Positions 18,282-27,121 of a DNA stretch of 64,000 nucleotides are shown here, piece by piece. Position 1 is the stretch's first letter. Every line of letters begins with the position of its first letter. Source of the stretch: Halobacillus litoralis. Lineage in GTDB: Bacteria; Bacillota; Bacilli; Bacillales; Halobacillaceae. The notes beneath the pieces were generated by a model. It was given only the letters and a program-made list of their open reading frames with translations. It was not told where the DNA came from and did no database searches. Location: the NCBI RefSeq assembly GCF_009856445.1, contig NZ_WMFA01000002.1:930001-994000 (forward strand). The letters run 5' to 3'. The translations under genes and the position numbers were made by a program.

Positions 18282-19154
18282 TTATACAAAATGCTTGTGA
18301 ATCTTCACTTTTATGTGGGAGCCAGGTGTTTCATCGATGACCTTTTGGTTCACCTGTTTCACCTGTCCATTCATAACCGTTACATTCGGAACAGAATTAT
18401 GATATCTAAAATCCTCCGCCTCTTCAAACGATCGGTCTTCTGAAAAGCGATAGAGATTATAATCTGCATGCCCTCCAGGGACGATTCCGCCTTTATGAGG
18501 ATAGATTCCGCTGTCTTTTAAGTTTTTCAAAGAGAGCATTTCATCATCCTGTACATCTGTTAGCTTTATGATACCATACTGTTCGCAAAGTGAAGACCAC
18601 AATTCTGCATAGTTGTTCGACGTATTCTCTGTATCTTTGACGAACAATGTCAACGGCATTCGTTTGTAACCCTGCGCCTGTGCTATCCATTCCCAACAAA
18701 CATCAATCAGTTCCCCTGCGGACTGCACTTCCACACATAAAAAGGGGCTTCCTTTTCTGGCAAAAAAACGGACCATTTCAGGTCGCAGCATCTTTGCCGG
18801 CACAACAGGTATGACCATATAATCGATCGGCAGAGATTGACATCGATTTAAAAAGTGGTCATATTGATTTCGGTAGTGACGTAAACTAGTCACTAGGTGT
18901 TGTGTGAGTAACAAGGTACACCCTCTTTTTATGTAGCGATTGCCTGTGTCTGTTACGGAGGGTGATAAAGCAAGCGGCTCCTTTTGATCCAGCATCACAT
19001 GCCCTGGACTGACGTGAAATCCATCCACTACCATTAACGTGAAAGCTTCTTTTCCGGTACGATCTCTGACGAACTTCTTTTCCTTTACCGTGCATTCACT
19101 AAAACAGGGACCTTTCTCATTTTCAACATACCCTTGAAACCAATAAGCTCCCAT
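18282..19154 (-). CDS. unknown protein with amidohydrolase-like C-terminus
   Basis: I do not recognise a characterised family for this 290-residue protein. The segment SGIYPHKGGIVPGGHADYNLY (~225-245) closely resembles the C-terminal G-x-YP-x-KG-x-I-x-x-G-x-x-AD block of dihydropyrimidinase and dihydroorotase-type amidohydrolases. The N-terminal VVDGFHVSPGHVMLD recalls their PG-x-ID-x-H region, but the metal-binding HxH is missing and the barrel is too short. No signal peptide or membrane helix is seen. It lies inside the aromatic operon between aroA and ypiA, where B. subtilis has no such gene. A non-catalytic, decayed amidohydrolase fold is the best guess. Confidence 0.75.
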   Translation of the reverse strand: MGAYWFQGYVENEKGPCFSECTVKEKKFVRDRTGKEAFTLMVVDGFHVSPGHVMLDQKEPLALSPSVTDTGNRYIKRGCTLLLTQHLVTSLRHYRNQYDHFLNRCQSLPIDYMVIPVVPAKMLRPEMVRFFARKGSPFLCVEVQSAGELIDVCWEWIAQAQGYKRMPLTLFVKDTENTSNNYAELWSSLCEQYGIIKLTDVQDDEMLSLKNLKDSGIYPHKGGIVPGGHADYNLYRFSEDRSFEEAEDFRYHNSVPNVTVMNGQVKQVNQKVIDETPGSHIKVKIHKHFV

Positions 19155-19219
19155 ACGACGAAACCTCCAAGTAGGCTTTTTATATCGTATGAGAGCTTTA
19201 CATAAACTATGAAGTTAAT

Positions 19220-20509
19220 TTAGTTCAAGACTTGATTTAAATCTTCAAAAAATGATGGGTAAGAGATGTTAATACACTCTTTGTTTTTGACGATTACTTC
19301 TTTGTCACAAATTAAGGAAGCAATCGCGCCCATCATACCTATGCGGTGATCGCCATATGAATCGATGGTTCCACCATTTAGCGGTGTGCCTCCCTGGATA
19401 ACCATCCCATCTTCCCGTGCTTGGATATCTGCTCCTAATTTGGAGAGCGTTTCAACAACAGCTTCAATTCGATCTGTTTCCTTATAACGCAGTTCTTCTG
19501 CATCTTTTATGATTGTTTCCCCTTCTGCTTGCGTTGCTGCTAGAGCAAGGATCGGAATTTCATCAATCACATTTGGGATAAGCTCCCCTTCTAAAGTCAT
19601 TCCATTTAGTCGACTATGTCGAACGACGATGTCACCAACGGGTTCACTTCCAATATGCGTATGTACCTGGACTTCTATATTGGCTCCCATATCTATTAGT
19701 GCTTTTACAATTCCGTCACGCGTCGGGTTAAGCCCGACATCCCGAATCACCAACTCACTTCCAGGGACAATGGATGCAGCGACTAGGAAAAAGGCTGCCG
19801 AAGAAATATCCCCAGGGACCTTGATATTTGAAGCAGAAGGCTTTTGTCCACCCCTAATTTTGATGGATCTCCCTTCAACATGTAGGTCCACACCGAATTC
19901 AGGAAGAAGCATTTCTGTATGATTTCGTGTTTCCCCAAGCTCAATTACTTCTGTTTCACCTTCTGCCAACAAACCTGCTAAAAGCAATGCTGACTTCACT
20001 TGAGCACTTTTCACTGTCAATTCATGGCGCGTCCCGGCCAGTTTTTTTCCGCGGAAAGCAAGTGGCAGCAAAGAGTCACCTTCTCGACCATGGATCTCCG
20101 CTCCCATCATTCTCAGCGGTTGGATGACACGGTCCATGGGACGCTTGGACAAAGACTCGTCTCCATATACTGTTGTGAATAATGGAAGCCCTGCAAGCAC
20201 TCCGCTCATTAACCGGGCCGTTGTTCCTGAATTACCAAAATTGATTGGTTGGGAAGGTTCGCTTAGGTGAGAAATCCCTTTGCCATGAACTGTAATCTTA
20301 TTACCTTCTTGCTCAATATTCACGCCCATGAGTCGGAAGGCTTCGACGGTTCTCAAGCAATCTTCACCGGTAAGGAAATTCGTAATAACAGAAGTTCCTT
20401 CCGCTAATGCCGAGAAGATAACGGATCGGTGGGAGATGGATTTATCTCCAGGTACAGATAAGTCTCCTTTTAGTCGTCTATCTGTAGGTTTCAACTCAAT
20501 GCTAGACAT
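19220..20509 (-). CDS. aroA: 3-phosphoshikimate 1-carboxyvinyltransferase (EPSP synthase)
   Basis: AroA (AroE in B. subtilis naming) joins shikimate-3-phosphate and PEP in the sixth shikimate step. The PEP-binding motif PGDKSISHR lies at ~20-28, and NFGNSGTTARLM follows near 92-103. Position ~101 has the Gly-Thr-Thr-Ala pattern of glyphosate-tolerant class II enzymes (GNSGTTAR), an inference from motif only. The 429-residue length is normal. It follows tyrA by 12 bp with AGGAGG before the ATG. Confidence 0.95.
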   Translation of the reverse strand: MSSIELKPTDRRLKGDLSVPGDKSISHRSVIFSALAEGTSVITNFLTGEDCLRTVEAFRLMGVNIEQEGNKITVHGKGISHLSEPSQPINFGNSGTTARLMSGVLAGLPLFTTVYGDESLSKRPMDRVIQPLRMMGAEIHGREGDSLLPLAFRGKKLAGTRHELTVKSAQVKSALLLAGLLAEGETEVIELGETRNHTEMLLPEFGVDLHVEGRSIKIRGGQKPSASNIKVPGDISSAAFFLVAASIVPGSELVIRDVGLNPTRDGIVKALIDMGANIEVQVHTHIGSEPVGDIVVRHSRLNGMTLEGELIPNVIDEIPILALAATQAEGETIIKDAEELRYKETDRIEAVVETLSKLGADIQAREDGMVIQGGTPLNGGTIDSYGDHRIGMMGAIASLICDKEVIVKNKECINISYPSFFEDLNQVLN

Positions 20510-20521
20510 AAGAATCCTCCT

Positions 20522-21622
20522 CTACTGCTGGATCATCACTTCATATTGGTAATGATCTAATATTTCTTTACTCTTCCATTGTTCTTCACTTGTAGCAAAG
20601 CTGATTCTAAGCACCCCGGTAATCCCTTCTCGAATTTCAAGGATTTGGATATTCTTAATGCTGATGGCCTCTTCAGCCAGGATCCCAATCACATCGCGAA
20701 TCGCACCTGGTTGGTCGTGGATGTCGACGTAGATGTCATAGAAAGAAGGGATGGCCCCTTTGTCTTTTGTAGGCAGGCCGTCTCTGTACAATTTAGCATC
20801 AGATAGATACTTGTATGTTTTCTCTTTTTCTCCCTGGGAAAGGTAGTCTTTTATCCTCTCCATCTCTCCGATCCAATCATCGAGCATGGAAATAAGGAGC
20901 TTTTTATTTTGAAAGAAAATATCCTGCCACAACTTCGGATTACTGGAGGCGATTCTAGTAATGTCTTTGAACCCTCCTGCAGCCATCTGCTTAATATAGG
21001 GATGTGTTCCTTCCCATTCTTTCGCCTGATGAACGAGAGATGAAGCGATCAAGTGCGGAAAATGAGAGATGACCGCCGTCATCTCATCATGTTCCTGCGT
21101 AGTAAATGTTACAAAACGGGCCTTCGTTTTTGATAGAAGGTCCTTAATTACATCCGCTTCCTTCTCATCGGCATGAACAGAAGGTGTCAACACATAAATC
21201 GCATTCTCAAACAGGTGGGGTTTTGCAGCTGTGTAGCCATGTTTGTGTGAACCAGCCATCGGGTGCCCGCCTACGAAAGAAAGCAAGGGATGGGATAAAC
21301 GGTTCGCCGCTTCAAGCACTTGGTTTTTCACAGAAGACACGTCTGTTACCAACAAAGGCTTTTTTAAATCCATGGATCCGAGTTTATGGATATAATCGAT
21401 GGTAATCGAAATAGGTGTAGCTAAAATGCAGACATCCGCTTCAAGAGCAGATTCTTCAAAATTGAAAGAGGCCTGATCGATCACCCCTTGCTTTAACGCC
21501 ATGTTAAGAGTTTCTTCATCCCCATCCATACCAATGATGAAGACATCCTCTTTTTTAGCGACATTCATAGCTATGGAACCACCGATAAGTCCTAAACCAA
21601 CGATGAGTATGGTCTGCTTCAT
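20522..21622 (-). CDS. tyrA: prephenate dehydrogenase with ACT domain
   Basis: TyrA oxidatively decarboxylates prephenate to 4-hydroxyphenylpyruvate for tyrosine synthesis. The Rossmann motif GLGLIGGS lies at ~9-16, and the catalytic segment GGHPMAGS with its conserved His near 120. A C-terminal ACT domain (~295-366, FYDIYVDIHDQPGAIRDV) probably senses tyrosine. The start overlaps the hisC stop by 4 bp, so the two are translationally coupled. Confidence 0.95.
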   Translation of the reverse strand: MKQTILIVGLGLIGGSIAMNVAKKEDVFIIGMDGDEETLNMALKQGVIDQASFNFEESALEADVCILATPISITIDYIHKLGSMDLKKPLLVTDVSSVKNQVLEAANRLSHPLLSFVGGHPMAGSHKHGYTAAKPHLFENAIYVLTPSVHADEKEADVIKDLLSKTKARFVTFTTQEHDEMTAVISHFPHLIASSLVHQAKEWEGTHPYIKQMAAGGFKDITRIASSNPKLWQDIFFQNKKLLISMLDDWIGEMERIKDYLSQGEKEKTYKYLSDAKLYRDGLPTKDKGAIPSFYDIYVDIHDQPGAIRDVIGILAEEAISIKNIQILEIREGITGVLRISFATSEEQWKSKEILDHYQYEVMIQQ

Positions 21623-22716
21623 TGTTCACGAACAGCAGCAAGCTTTTCCTTCATAGCTTCCTGAATCTCCTGCATGTCCTCTTTTTTCCCAATGGTCAAC
21701 CGTATGGTATTCGGCAGCCCCAGCGCTTCGCCGGAACGTACGATAAACCCTTTCGTCAACAAGTATTCAAACATTTCATCACCACTGCAAGGCAGATGGA
21801 TCAAAAGGAAATTAGCCTGGGTATCAAAGTAATTCAATCCATGATTTTCACAGAATTGCATCAATGATTTCTTGTTTTTCCAGTTTTCTTGAACCGTCTC
21901 TTCAATAAACTTCTGGTCATCTAAGGCCATAAGAGCGGCAGCTTGTGCCACCGTAGATGTGTTGAATGGCTCGCGGGACGGTTCAAGAATCTGAATGACT
22001 TCTGGATGACCGACTCCATAGCCGATTCGTAAACCAGCTAAGCCGTAAGCTTTAGAGAAAGTACGGAGTACCATCAGGTTTGGATAGTGATTCAGCGCTT
22101 CTATCGAGTCAAAGGCATCATCCGCTTCCAAATATTCATAATAAGCTTCATCAATGACAACAAGGACGTGATCAGGCGTACGTTCCAGGACCGACTGCAG
22201 TGTCGTTTGGTCGATATGGACGCCTGTCGGATTGTTTGGTGTACATATCCATAAGACACGGGTTTGCTCATCAATTTTTTCAAGCATGCCTTCTAAATCA
22301 TGGTGACCATCAATGAGTGGGACTTCTCTGACTTCCGCACCTTCAATTAAAGCATTGTGGCGATACTGCGGAAACGTTGGTGTTGCCATGACCGTATTGG
22401 CACCCGGCTCAAGAAACGTGCGGCAAATGATCTGCACCACTTCATCAGAACCATTACCGAAAATCAATTGATTCTCTTCCACACCGATGAAACGGGCGAC
22501 TTTCTTTCTGATTTCTGCACCATATCCATCAGGATAGATTTCTAAATTGGAAATCAGTTTCGGCAGTTCCTTCTCGACCACAGGAGAAAAACCAAATGGA
22601 TTTTCATTGGAAGCAAGCTTAACGATTCGATCCAAACCGAATTCTTTCTTTACTTCCTCGATCCCTTTTCCCGGCTTATATGGTTTCATATTTTTTAGAA
22701 TGTCTTTGGCTTTCAT
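21619..22716 (-). CDS. hisC: histidinol-phosphate/aromatic aminotransferase
   Basis: HisC is a PLP fold-type I aminotransferase of 365 residues. Visible are NENPFG, the PLP Lys in TFSKAYGLAGLRIGY (~222) and the Asp in VVIDEAYYEY. In B. subtilis HisC serves both histidine synthesis and tyrosine/phenylalanine transamination, which explains its place next to tyrA. Here it directly follows aroH; the six trp genes found between them in B. subtilis are absent. Confidence 0.94.
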   Translation of the reverse strand: MKAKDILKNMKPYKPGKGIEEVKKEFGLDRIVKLASNENPFGFSPVVEKELPKLISNLEIYPDGYGAEIRKKVARFIGVEENQLIFGNGSDEVVQIICRTFLEPGANTVMATPTFPQYRHNALIEGAEVREVPLIDGHHDLEGMLEKIDEQTRVLWICTPNNPTGVHIDQTTLQSVLERTPDHVLVVIDEAYYEYLEADDAFDSIEALNHYPNLMVLRTFSKAYGLAGLRIGYGVGHPEVIQILEPSREPFNTSTVAQAAALMALDDQKFIEETVQENWKNKKSLMQFCENHGLNYFDTQANFLLIHLPCSGDEMFEYLLTKGFIVRSGEALGLPNTIRLTIGKKEDMQEIQEAMKEKLAAVREQ

Positions 22717-22729
22717 TGGGATACTCCTC

Positions 22730-23095
22730 TCAACTCTTTAAATCTGGTCTCAGTTGTTTTGCATGATTATGATAGATATGCTGAATGTCTTTTTGTGCAA
22801 TTTCGGTTTGTACGGTCACCATGACCCGGATACACTTCTCAAGACTACCAGGGACCGGAATTTCCCGCATGCACATGACCGGGACATACGTCCATCCATC
22901 TATTTTTCTCAAGGACTTTGCAGGGAAGGCATCATTCAGATCCTCTGTCACTGTAAAATAGACGGAAACAACATCTGTTGCTTCAATATGATTGGAAGCT
23001 ATGACATCTCGAAGCAATTGATAGGATTGTTCTACAATTTCATCATGTTCATTTTTTTCAACCGTTGTCGCTCCTCTTACACCTCGAACCATCAT
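22730..23095 (-). CDS. aroH: chorismate mutase, AroH type
   Basis: This 121-residue monofunctional chorismate mutase rearranges chorismate to prephenate. It starts MMVRGVRGATTVEKN with the active-site Arg7; the pocket residues in YFTVTEDLNDAFPAKSLR and the late CIRVMVTVQT segment match the Bacillus trimeric AroH. The first 4 bp overlap the end of aroB. Confidence 0.95.
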   Translation of the reverse strand: MMVRGVRGATTVEKNEHDEIVEQSYQLLRDVIASNHIEATDVVSVYFTVTEDLNDAFPAKSLRKIDGWTYVPVMCMREIPVPGSLEKCIRVMVTVQTEIAQKDIQHIYHNHAKQLRPDLKS

Positions 23096-24171
23096 TCTCC
23101 ACTCACCTCATTTATTAAAAGAGACATTTGTTCTAGTAGTTGTTCCTCTTCGACTTCCACAACATAAGGGTCACTCAGTTCATGGAGTAGGACAAAATTG
23201 ATTTTCTGCCGAAGGGTCTTCTTATCCAACTTCATTTTCTCAAGCATTCGATCGGGACGAATCTTAGTTAATACGGATACTGGATAATTATTTTTATCCA
23301 GCCACTCCTTATAGGCTTCAATCGGGAGCTGCGCCCCTTTAAGTTCGTTACTCAACTTCATCATAAATAGAAGCCCTACGGCAACAGCCTCCCCGTGAGT
23401 GATTTCACCATAGCCAAGCTCCGCTTCAATCGCATGAGCAAGGGTGTGACCTAAATTCAAGTATTTACGGATTCCAGCTTCTCTTTCGTCCTCTTCTACG
23501 ATCGAAGCCTTCACTTGGATCCCTTTCCTTAGATCGCTCTCTAACTGTTCTCCTGTTAGTTCATAAAGCTTTCCTTTTAACAGTCGATGCGCCCAGTCTT
23601 CGTCACTGAGAAAAGCATGTTTGATTACTTCCCCATAACCTGAACGAATTTCACTTTCCGGCAGGGTTTCAATCGTTTCAATATCATAGATTACCTTCAC
23701 TGGATGATAAAAGGAACCAATCAGGTTTTTTCCTTTGGGATGATTGATGGCTACTTTCCCGCCTACACTACTGTCATGGGCTAAAATCGTAGTAGGCATC
23801 TGGATGTAATCAACCCCGCGTAAATAAGTCGATGCTACAAACCCAGCCAAATCACCAATCATGCCCCCGCCAAGGGCGACAATGAGAGATTTCCGATCCA
23901 AGTTCACATCCACACAACGGTCCAGAAGCTCTTCGTACCTGGTCATACTTTTCGAAGACTCTCCGGCAGGAACGACGGCGGTAAATACAGGAGCAGCTTC
24001 TGATAAACTTTCTTTCACCTCTTGCAAGTAGAGTTCCTTAACCGTACTGTCTGTAATAACTAATATAGACGTGTATTCAGATGAAAGGAAAGAAGCCAAC
24101 TGATGCCTCAAACCTTTACCAATCAAAACATCGTAGTCATGACTACTTGATCGGACCGTAACCGATGCCAT
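23092..24171 (-). CDS. aroB: 3-dehydroquinate synthase
   Basis: AroB makes 3-dehydroquinate from DAHP using NAD and a divalent metal. The NAD-binding GGGMIGDLAGF lies near 103-113. Metal ligands appear as Glu in GYGEVIKHAFL and as histidines in LGHTLAHAIE and ITHGEAVAVG. The 359-residue length is typical. The TAA of aroC and the ATG of aroB share a base. Confidence 0.96.
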   Translation of the reverse strand: MASVTVRSSSHDYDVLIGKGLRHQLASFLSSEYTSILVITDSTVKELYLQEVKESLSEAAPVFTAVVPAGESSKSMTRYEELLDRCVDVNLDRKSLIVALGGGMIGDLAGFVASTYLRGVDYIQMPTTILAHDSSVGGKVAINHPKGKNLIGSFYHPVKVIYDIETIETLPESEIRSGYGEVIKHAFLSDEDWAHRLLKGKLYELTGEQLESDLRKGIQVKASIVEEDEREAGIRKYLNLGHTLAHAIEAELGYGEITHGEAVAVGLLFMMKLSNELKGAQLPIEAYKEWLDKNNYPVSVLTKIRPDRMLEKMKLDKKTLRQKINFVLLHELSDPYVVEVEEEQLLEQMSLLINEVSGE

Positions 24172-25340
24172 TAAAATTCACGTACTTCCTTACGGTAATC
24201 ATCAACCGCACGCTTGAGACGAGGGAAATAGTCCGCTGGAAACTCATCAGTAATGGCTTTAGCGAGCTCAAAAGCAACAATATGCTCCATCACAACAGAA
24301 GCTGCCGGGACAGCGCAGGAATCAGAGCGCTCGATGCTTGCGTTAAACGGTTCTTTGGTCTCTATATCCACACTTTGTAACGGTTTGTACAAGGTAGGGA
24401 TGGGCTTCATAACCCCTTTAACGACAATCGGCATACCAGTCGTCATTCCACCTTCAAATCCACCTAGACGGTTGGTTCGACGGTAATATCCTCGTTCCTC
24501 GCTCCATAAGATCTCATCATGGACCTCGCTCCCGTTTCTGCGAGCAGCTTCAAAGCCAATACCGAATTCGACCCCTTTGTAGGCATTAATACTCATCACT
24601 GATCCAGCGATTTTTGCATCCAGCTTTCGATCATATTGAACATAAGACCCAAGACCAGGAGGCATTCCTTCTACGTAGACCTCAGTCACCCCGCCGATGG
24701 AGTCTCCTTCTTTCTTCGCTTCATCAATCGCTTGCATCATCTTCTCTGCCGCCTTTTCATCAAACGTACGAACAGGAGAGGCCTCGGAAATTTCTCTACG
24801 CTGCTGCAGGGTCAGGTTTTCATCAACATCTGACACAATGCCTGCAATCTCACGCACATAGCCTGTCACTTCAATCCCTAGTTCTTTCAAAAGAACCTTG
24901 GCTACGGCTCCTGCTCCCACGCGTGCGGCCGTTTCCCTTGCTGATGAACGTTCGAGGACATTCCTCATGTCTCTATGACCGTATTTCATACCACCATTCA
25001 AATCTGCATGACCTGGGCGGGGTTTTGTTACGGTACGACGAATCTTTTGTGTGTCCTCTGGCAGAGGATCTTCACCCATAATGTCCGTCCAGTGTTTAAA
25101 ATCATCATTATTTACAACGAGAGTGATTGGAGAGCCAAGAGTATATCCATGACGAACCCCACTCGTAATTTCTACTAAGTCTTTTTCGATTTGCATACGT
25201 TTCCCACGCCCGTATCCGCCTTGGCGTCTGATCAATGATTCATTTATTTGCTCTCTCAATAAAGGAAGATGAGAAGGAATTCCTTCAATAATTGTAGTTA
25301 ATTGCTTTCCATGTGATTCACCAGCGGTCAAGTAGCGCAT
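24171..25340 (-). CDS. aroC: chorismate synthase
   Basis: This FMN-dependent enzyme (aroF in B. subtilis) makes chorismate from EPSP. Signature motifs are GESHG at 7-11, GGYGRGKRM, the PRPGHADL segment, [14 protein letters not shown]-type ([14 protein letters not shown]) and the final [11 protein letters not shown]. It is first of the aroC-aroB-aroH-hisC-tyrA-aroA series and is preceded by a strong promoter and an AGGAGG ribosome site. Chorismate feeds the aromatic amino acids, folate and the menaquinone ring. Confidence 0.97.
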   Translation of the reverse strand: MRYLTAGESHGKQLTTIIEGIPSHLPLLREQINESLIRRQGGYGRGKRMQIEKDLVEITSGVRHGYTLGSPITLVVNNDDFKHWTDIMGEDPLPEDTQKIRRTVTKPRPGHADLNGGMKYGHRDMRNVLERSSARETAARVGAGAVAKVLLKELGIEVTGYVREIAGIVSDVDENLTLQQRREISEASPVRTFDEKAAEKMMQAIDEAKKEGDSIGGVTEVYVEGMPPGLGSYVQYDRKLDAKIAGSVMSINAYKGVEFGIGFEAARRNGSEVHDEILWSEERGYYRRTNRLGGFEGGMTTGMPIVVKGVMKPIPTLYKPLQSVDIETKEPFNASIERSDSCAVPAASVVMEHIVAFELAKAITDEFPADYFPRLKRAVDDYRKEVREF

Positions 25341-25401
25341 AAACGTACCTCCTATGTATTCATCCCCTAGTAGGGGTGTTCTAAATTTTAGATACTACTA
25401 T

Positions 25402-25430
25402 ATCATATGGATGTAAATTTGTGTCGTCAA
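25402..25430 (-). promoter_or_regulatory. sigma-A promoter of the aromatic operon
   Basis: On the minus strand TTGACG (25425-25430) and TATGAT (25402-25407) are 17 bp apart, 62 bp before aroC. A short hairpin, CCCCTACTAGGGG, lies in the leader between the promoter and the ribosome site. Confidence 0.75.
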
Positions 25431-25477
25431 AATATCGGAATTTTTATAAAATAAGCTTAGAAAGCGCTTCCGACCAC

Positions 25478-26257
25478 TTATTTTTGCCATTTTCTATAAA
25501 AAAACGTGTCATATACTTCAAATCCATGGGTTTGCGGAGAGAAAATCTGCTCTGTGCTACCGACGAAGAAGATCCCTCCATCTATGAGTGAATGACTGAA
25601 ATTTTTGTAGATGGTCTTCTTCGCTTCTTCAGTAAAATAAATCATTACATTGCGACAGACAATAAGATCAAAATCTTTCGGATAACGATCGGCTAAAAGA
25701 TTGTGCTTCTTGAAGGTGACACTCTTTCTGACCTCATCAATCACACGGTAGGTGCTTCCTTCTTTTCTAAAGTATTTTTTAAGAATCTCTGGCGGTACTT
25801 CCTTCAATGACCTCTCATGATACAGGCCTGCTTGAGCCTTCCCTAAAGCAAGACCATCGAGATCTGTTGCAAGGATCTCCACTTGTTGAAGAGGGATGTG
25901 TCGATTCAATACCATAGCCAACGTGTATGGTTCTTCACCCGTAGAGCATGCGGCACTCCATATCCGTAACTTCTTCTTTTTTTGAAGCAAATAGGGAATG
26001 ACTTTTTCTTCGAGCACTTCAAACCTCTTTCTATTCCGGTAAAATTCAGATACATTGATGGTCATACGATCTAAAAATTCATTCAACAACAGTGAATTGT
26101 CTTCCAGAGCATTGAAATAGCTTTTGAAATTATCGTGCCCGCGCTTCTCCCTTAAGGAAGTCAGCCTTCGCTTCATTTGTGCTTCCTTGTACTGCGATAA
26201 ATCGATTCCTGTTTTTGTATGAACTCTCTCTATGAATTGTATGTAATCCTCACTCAT
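25478..26257 (-). CDS. cheR: chemotaxis protein methyltransferase
   Basis: CheR methylates glutamates of chemoreceptors using SAM. The N-terminal all-helical CheR domain (~1-75) includes the basic QMKRRL segment. The SAM-binding domain has [13 protein letters not shown] (~97-109) and [10 protein letters not shown]. The ATG at 26257 has GGGAG 8 bases before it; an in-frame TTG two codons earlier is less likely. It lies between ndk and aroC as in B. subtilis. This implies the cell is motile and chemotactic. Confidence 0.93.
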   Translation of the reverse strand: MSEDYIQFIERVHTKTGIDLSQYKEAQMKRRLTSLREKRGHDNFKSYFNALEDNSLLLNEFLDRMTINVSEFYRNRKRFEVLEEKVIPYLLQKKKKLRIWSAACSTGEEPYTLAMVLNRHIPLQQVEILATDLDGLALGKAQAGLYHERSLKEVPPEILKKYFRKEGSTYRVIDEVRKSVTFKKHNLLADRYPKDFDLIVCRNVMIYFTEEAKKTIYKNFSHSLIDGGIFFVGSTEQIFSPQTHGFEVYDTFFYRKWQK

Positions 26258-26289
26258 TCCCAAAACTCCCTCTGCTTATTCCATATAAG

Positions 26290-26530
26290 CGTACTCCAGC
26301 ATCATCTGGTTGTAAACGAACAATCACAGCGAGTCGAAACAATTGGGATAACGGGACACCTTCCTACTTGGTGCTGTTCATTCCTTTGCTGTTCTGCTTA
26401 TGACGCAAGTGGCTGGATGATGGAACTAGACGAGTAGCTTCCTAGCCTCCCTTGACGCTCAATCCCCGCAACGGATCTCGGGAACATCGGGCAACTGGCT
26501 CTTCCACAACCCTGTCAAATCGTGGAACAG
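26290..26530. repeat. degenerate copy of the dispersed repeat (module B)
   Basis: The cheR-ndk gap is otherwise empty. It contains GAGTAGCTTCCTAGCCTCCC, GACGCTCAATCCCCGCAACG and CGGGAACATCGGGCAACTGG in the order and spacing of the module B right half at 39.19-39.26 kb (GAGTTGCTTCCCAGCCACCC, AACGCTTAACCAGGCAACG, TGGAAACATCTCGAAACTG). The terminus is decayed. Confidence 0.6.
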
Positions 26531-26554
26531 CCTTTCATATGTTTATGAAATAAA

Positions 26555-26579
26555 AAAGCCACCTTTGGAAGGTGGCTTT
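26555..26579 (-). terminator. terminator after ndk
   Basis: AAAGCCACCTT-TGG-AAGGTGGCTTT with an A/T run on the ndk-distal side (TTTTTTATTTC on the minus strand), just after the ndk stop. Confidence 0.9.
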
Positions 26580-26583
26580 CTCA

Positions 26584-27030
26584 TTAGTAGATCCAGTTGA
26601 GTGAATCTTTCTCGTAATCGACAAGTTCTTTTTCATCAAAAAACAAACCGATTTCTCTTTCAGCACTTTCTTTTGAATCAGAGCCATGGATGACGTTTTT
26701 CCCTACTGTTACTCCAAGATCACCACGGATGGTTCCCGGAGCAGCTTCAGCGGGCTTTGTAGCTCCCATCATTGTACGTGCAGTTGCAATTACATCTTCG
26801 CCTTCCCAAACCATTGCGAAGACAGGACCTGAGGTGATGAAGTCTACGAGCTCACCGAAGAATGGTCTTTCCTTATGTTCACCATAATGTTCTTCTGCAA
26901 GTTCTGTAGGGATTGCCATCAACTTCGCCCCTGCCAGTTTAAACCCTTTGCGTTCAAATCTTGCTGTAATATCACCAATCAAATTGCGTTGTACACCATC
27001 TGGTTTAACCATCAAAAAAGTCTTTTCCAT
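26584..27030 (-). CDS. ndk: nucleoside diphosphate kinase
   Basis: Ndk equilibrates nucleoside di- and triphosphates through a phospho-histidine. The 148-residue protein has [13 protein letters not shown] at the start and the catalytic His in NVIHGSDS (~115), followed by AEREIGLFF. The frame opens at a GTG at 27039, but the ATG at 27030 is 8 bases after GAGG and gives the canonical [12 protein letters not shown] cre-like sequence lies upstream (27058-27071). Confidence 0.96.
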   Translation of the reverse strand: MEKTFLMVKPDGVQRNLIGDITARFERKGFKLAGAKLMAIPTELAEEHYGEHKERPFFGELVDFITSGPVFAMVWEGEDVIATARTMMGATKPAEAAPGTIRGDLGVTVGKNVIHGSDSKESAEREIGLFFDEKELVDYEKDSLNWIY

Positions 27031-27121
27031 GACAAACACCTCATCTTATGTATAGTGTGAAAGCGCTTTTAATAAGTGCCATAAAAAAGTCTATCAAACA
27101 AAGGCAAGAAAGGCAATAGAT

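Noticed and set aside
25457-25471. GAAAGCGCTTCC downstream of cheR as a cre site
   Set aside because: Both outer positions of the consensus mismatch and it lies beyond the aroC promoter at a position that is hard to interpret.
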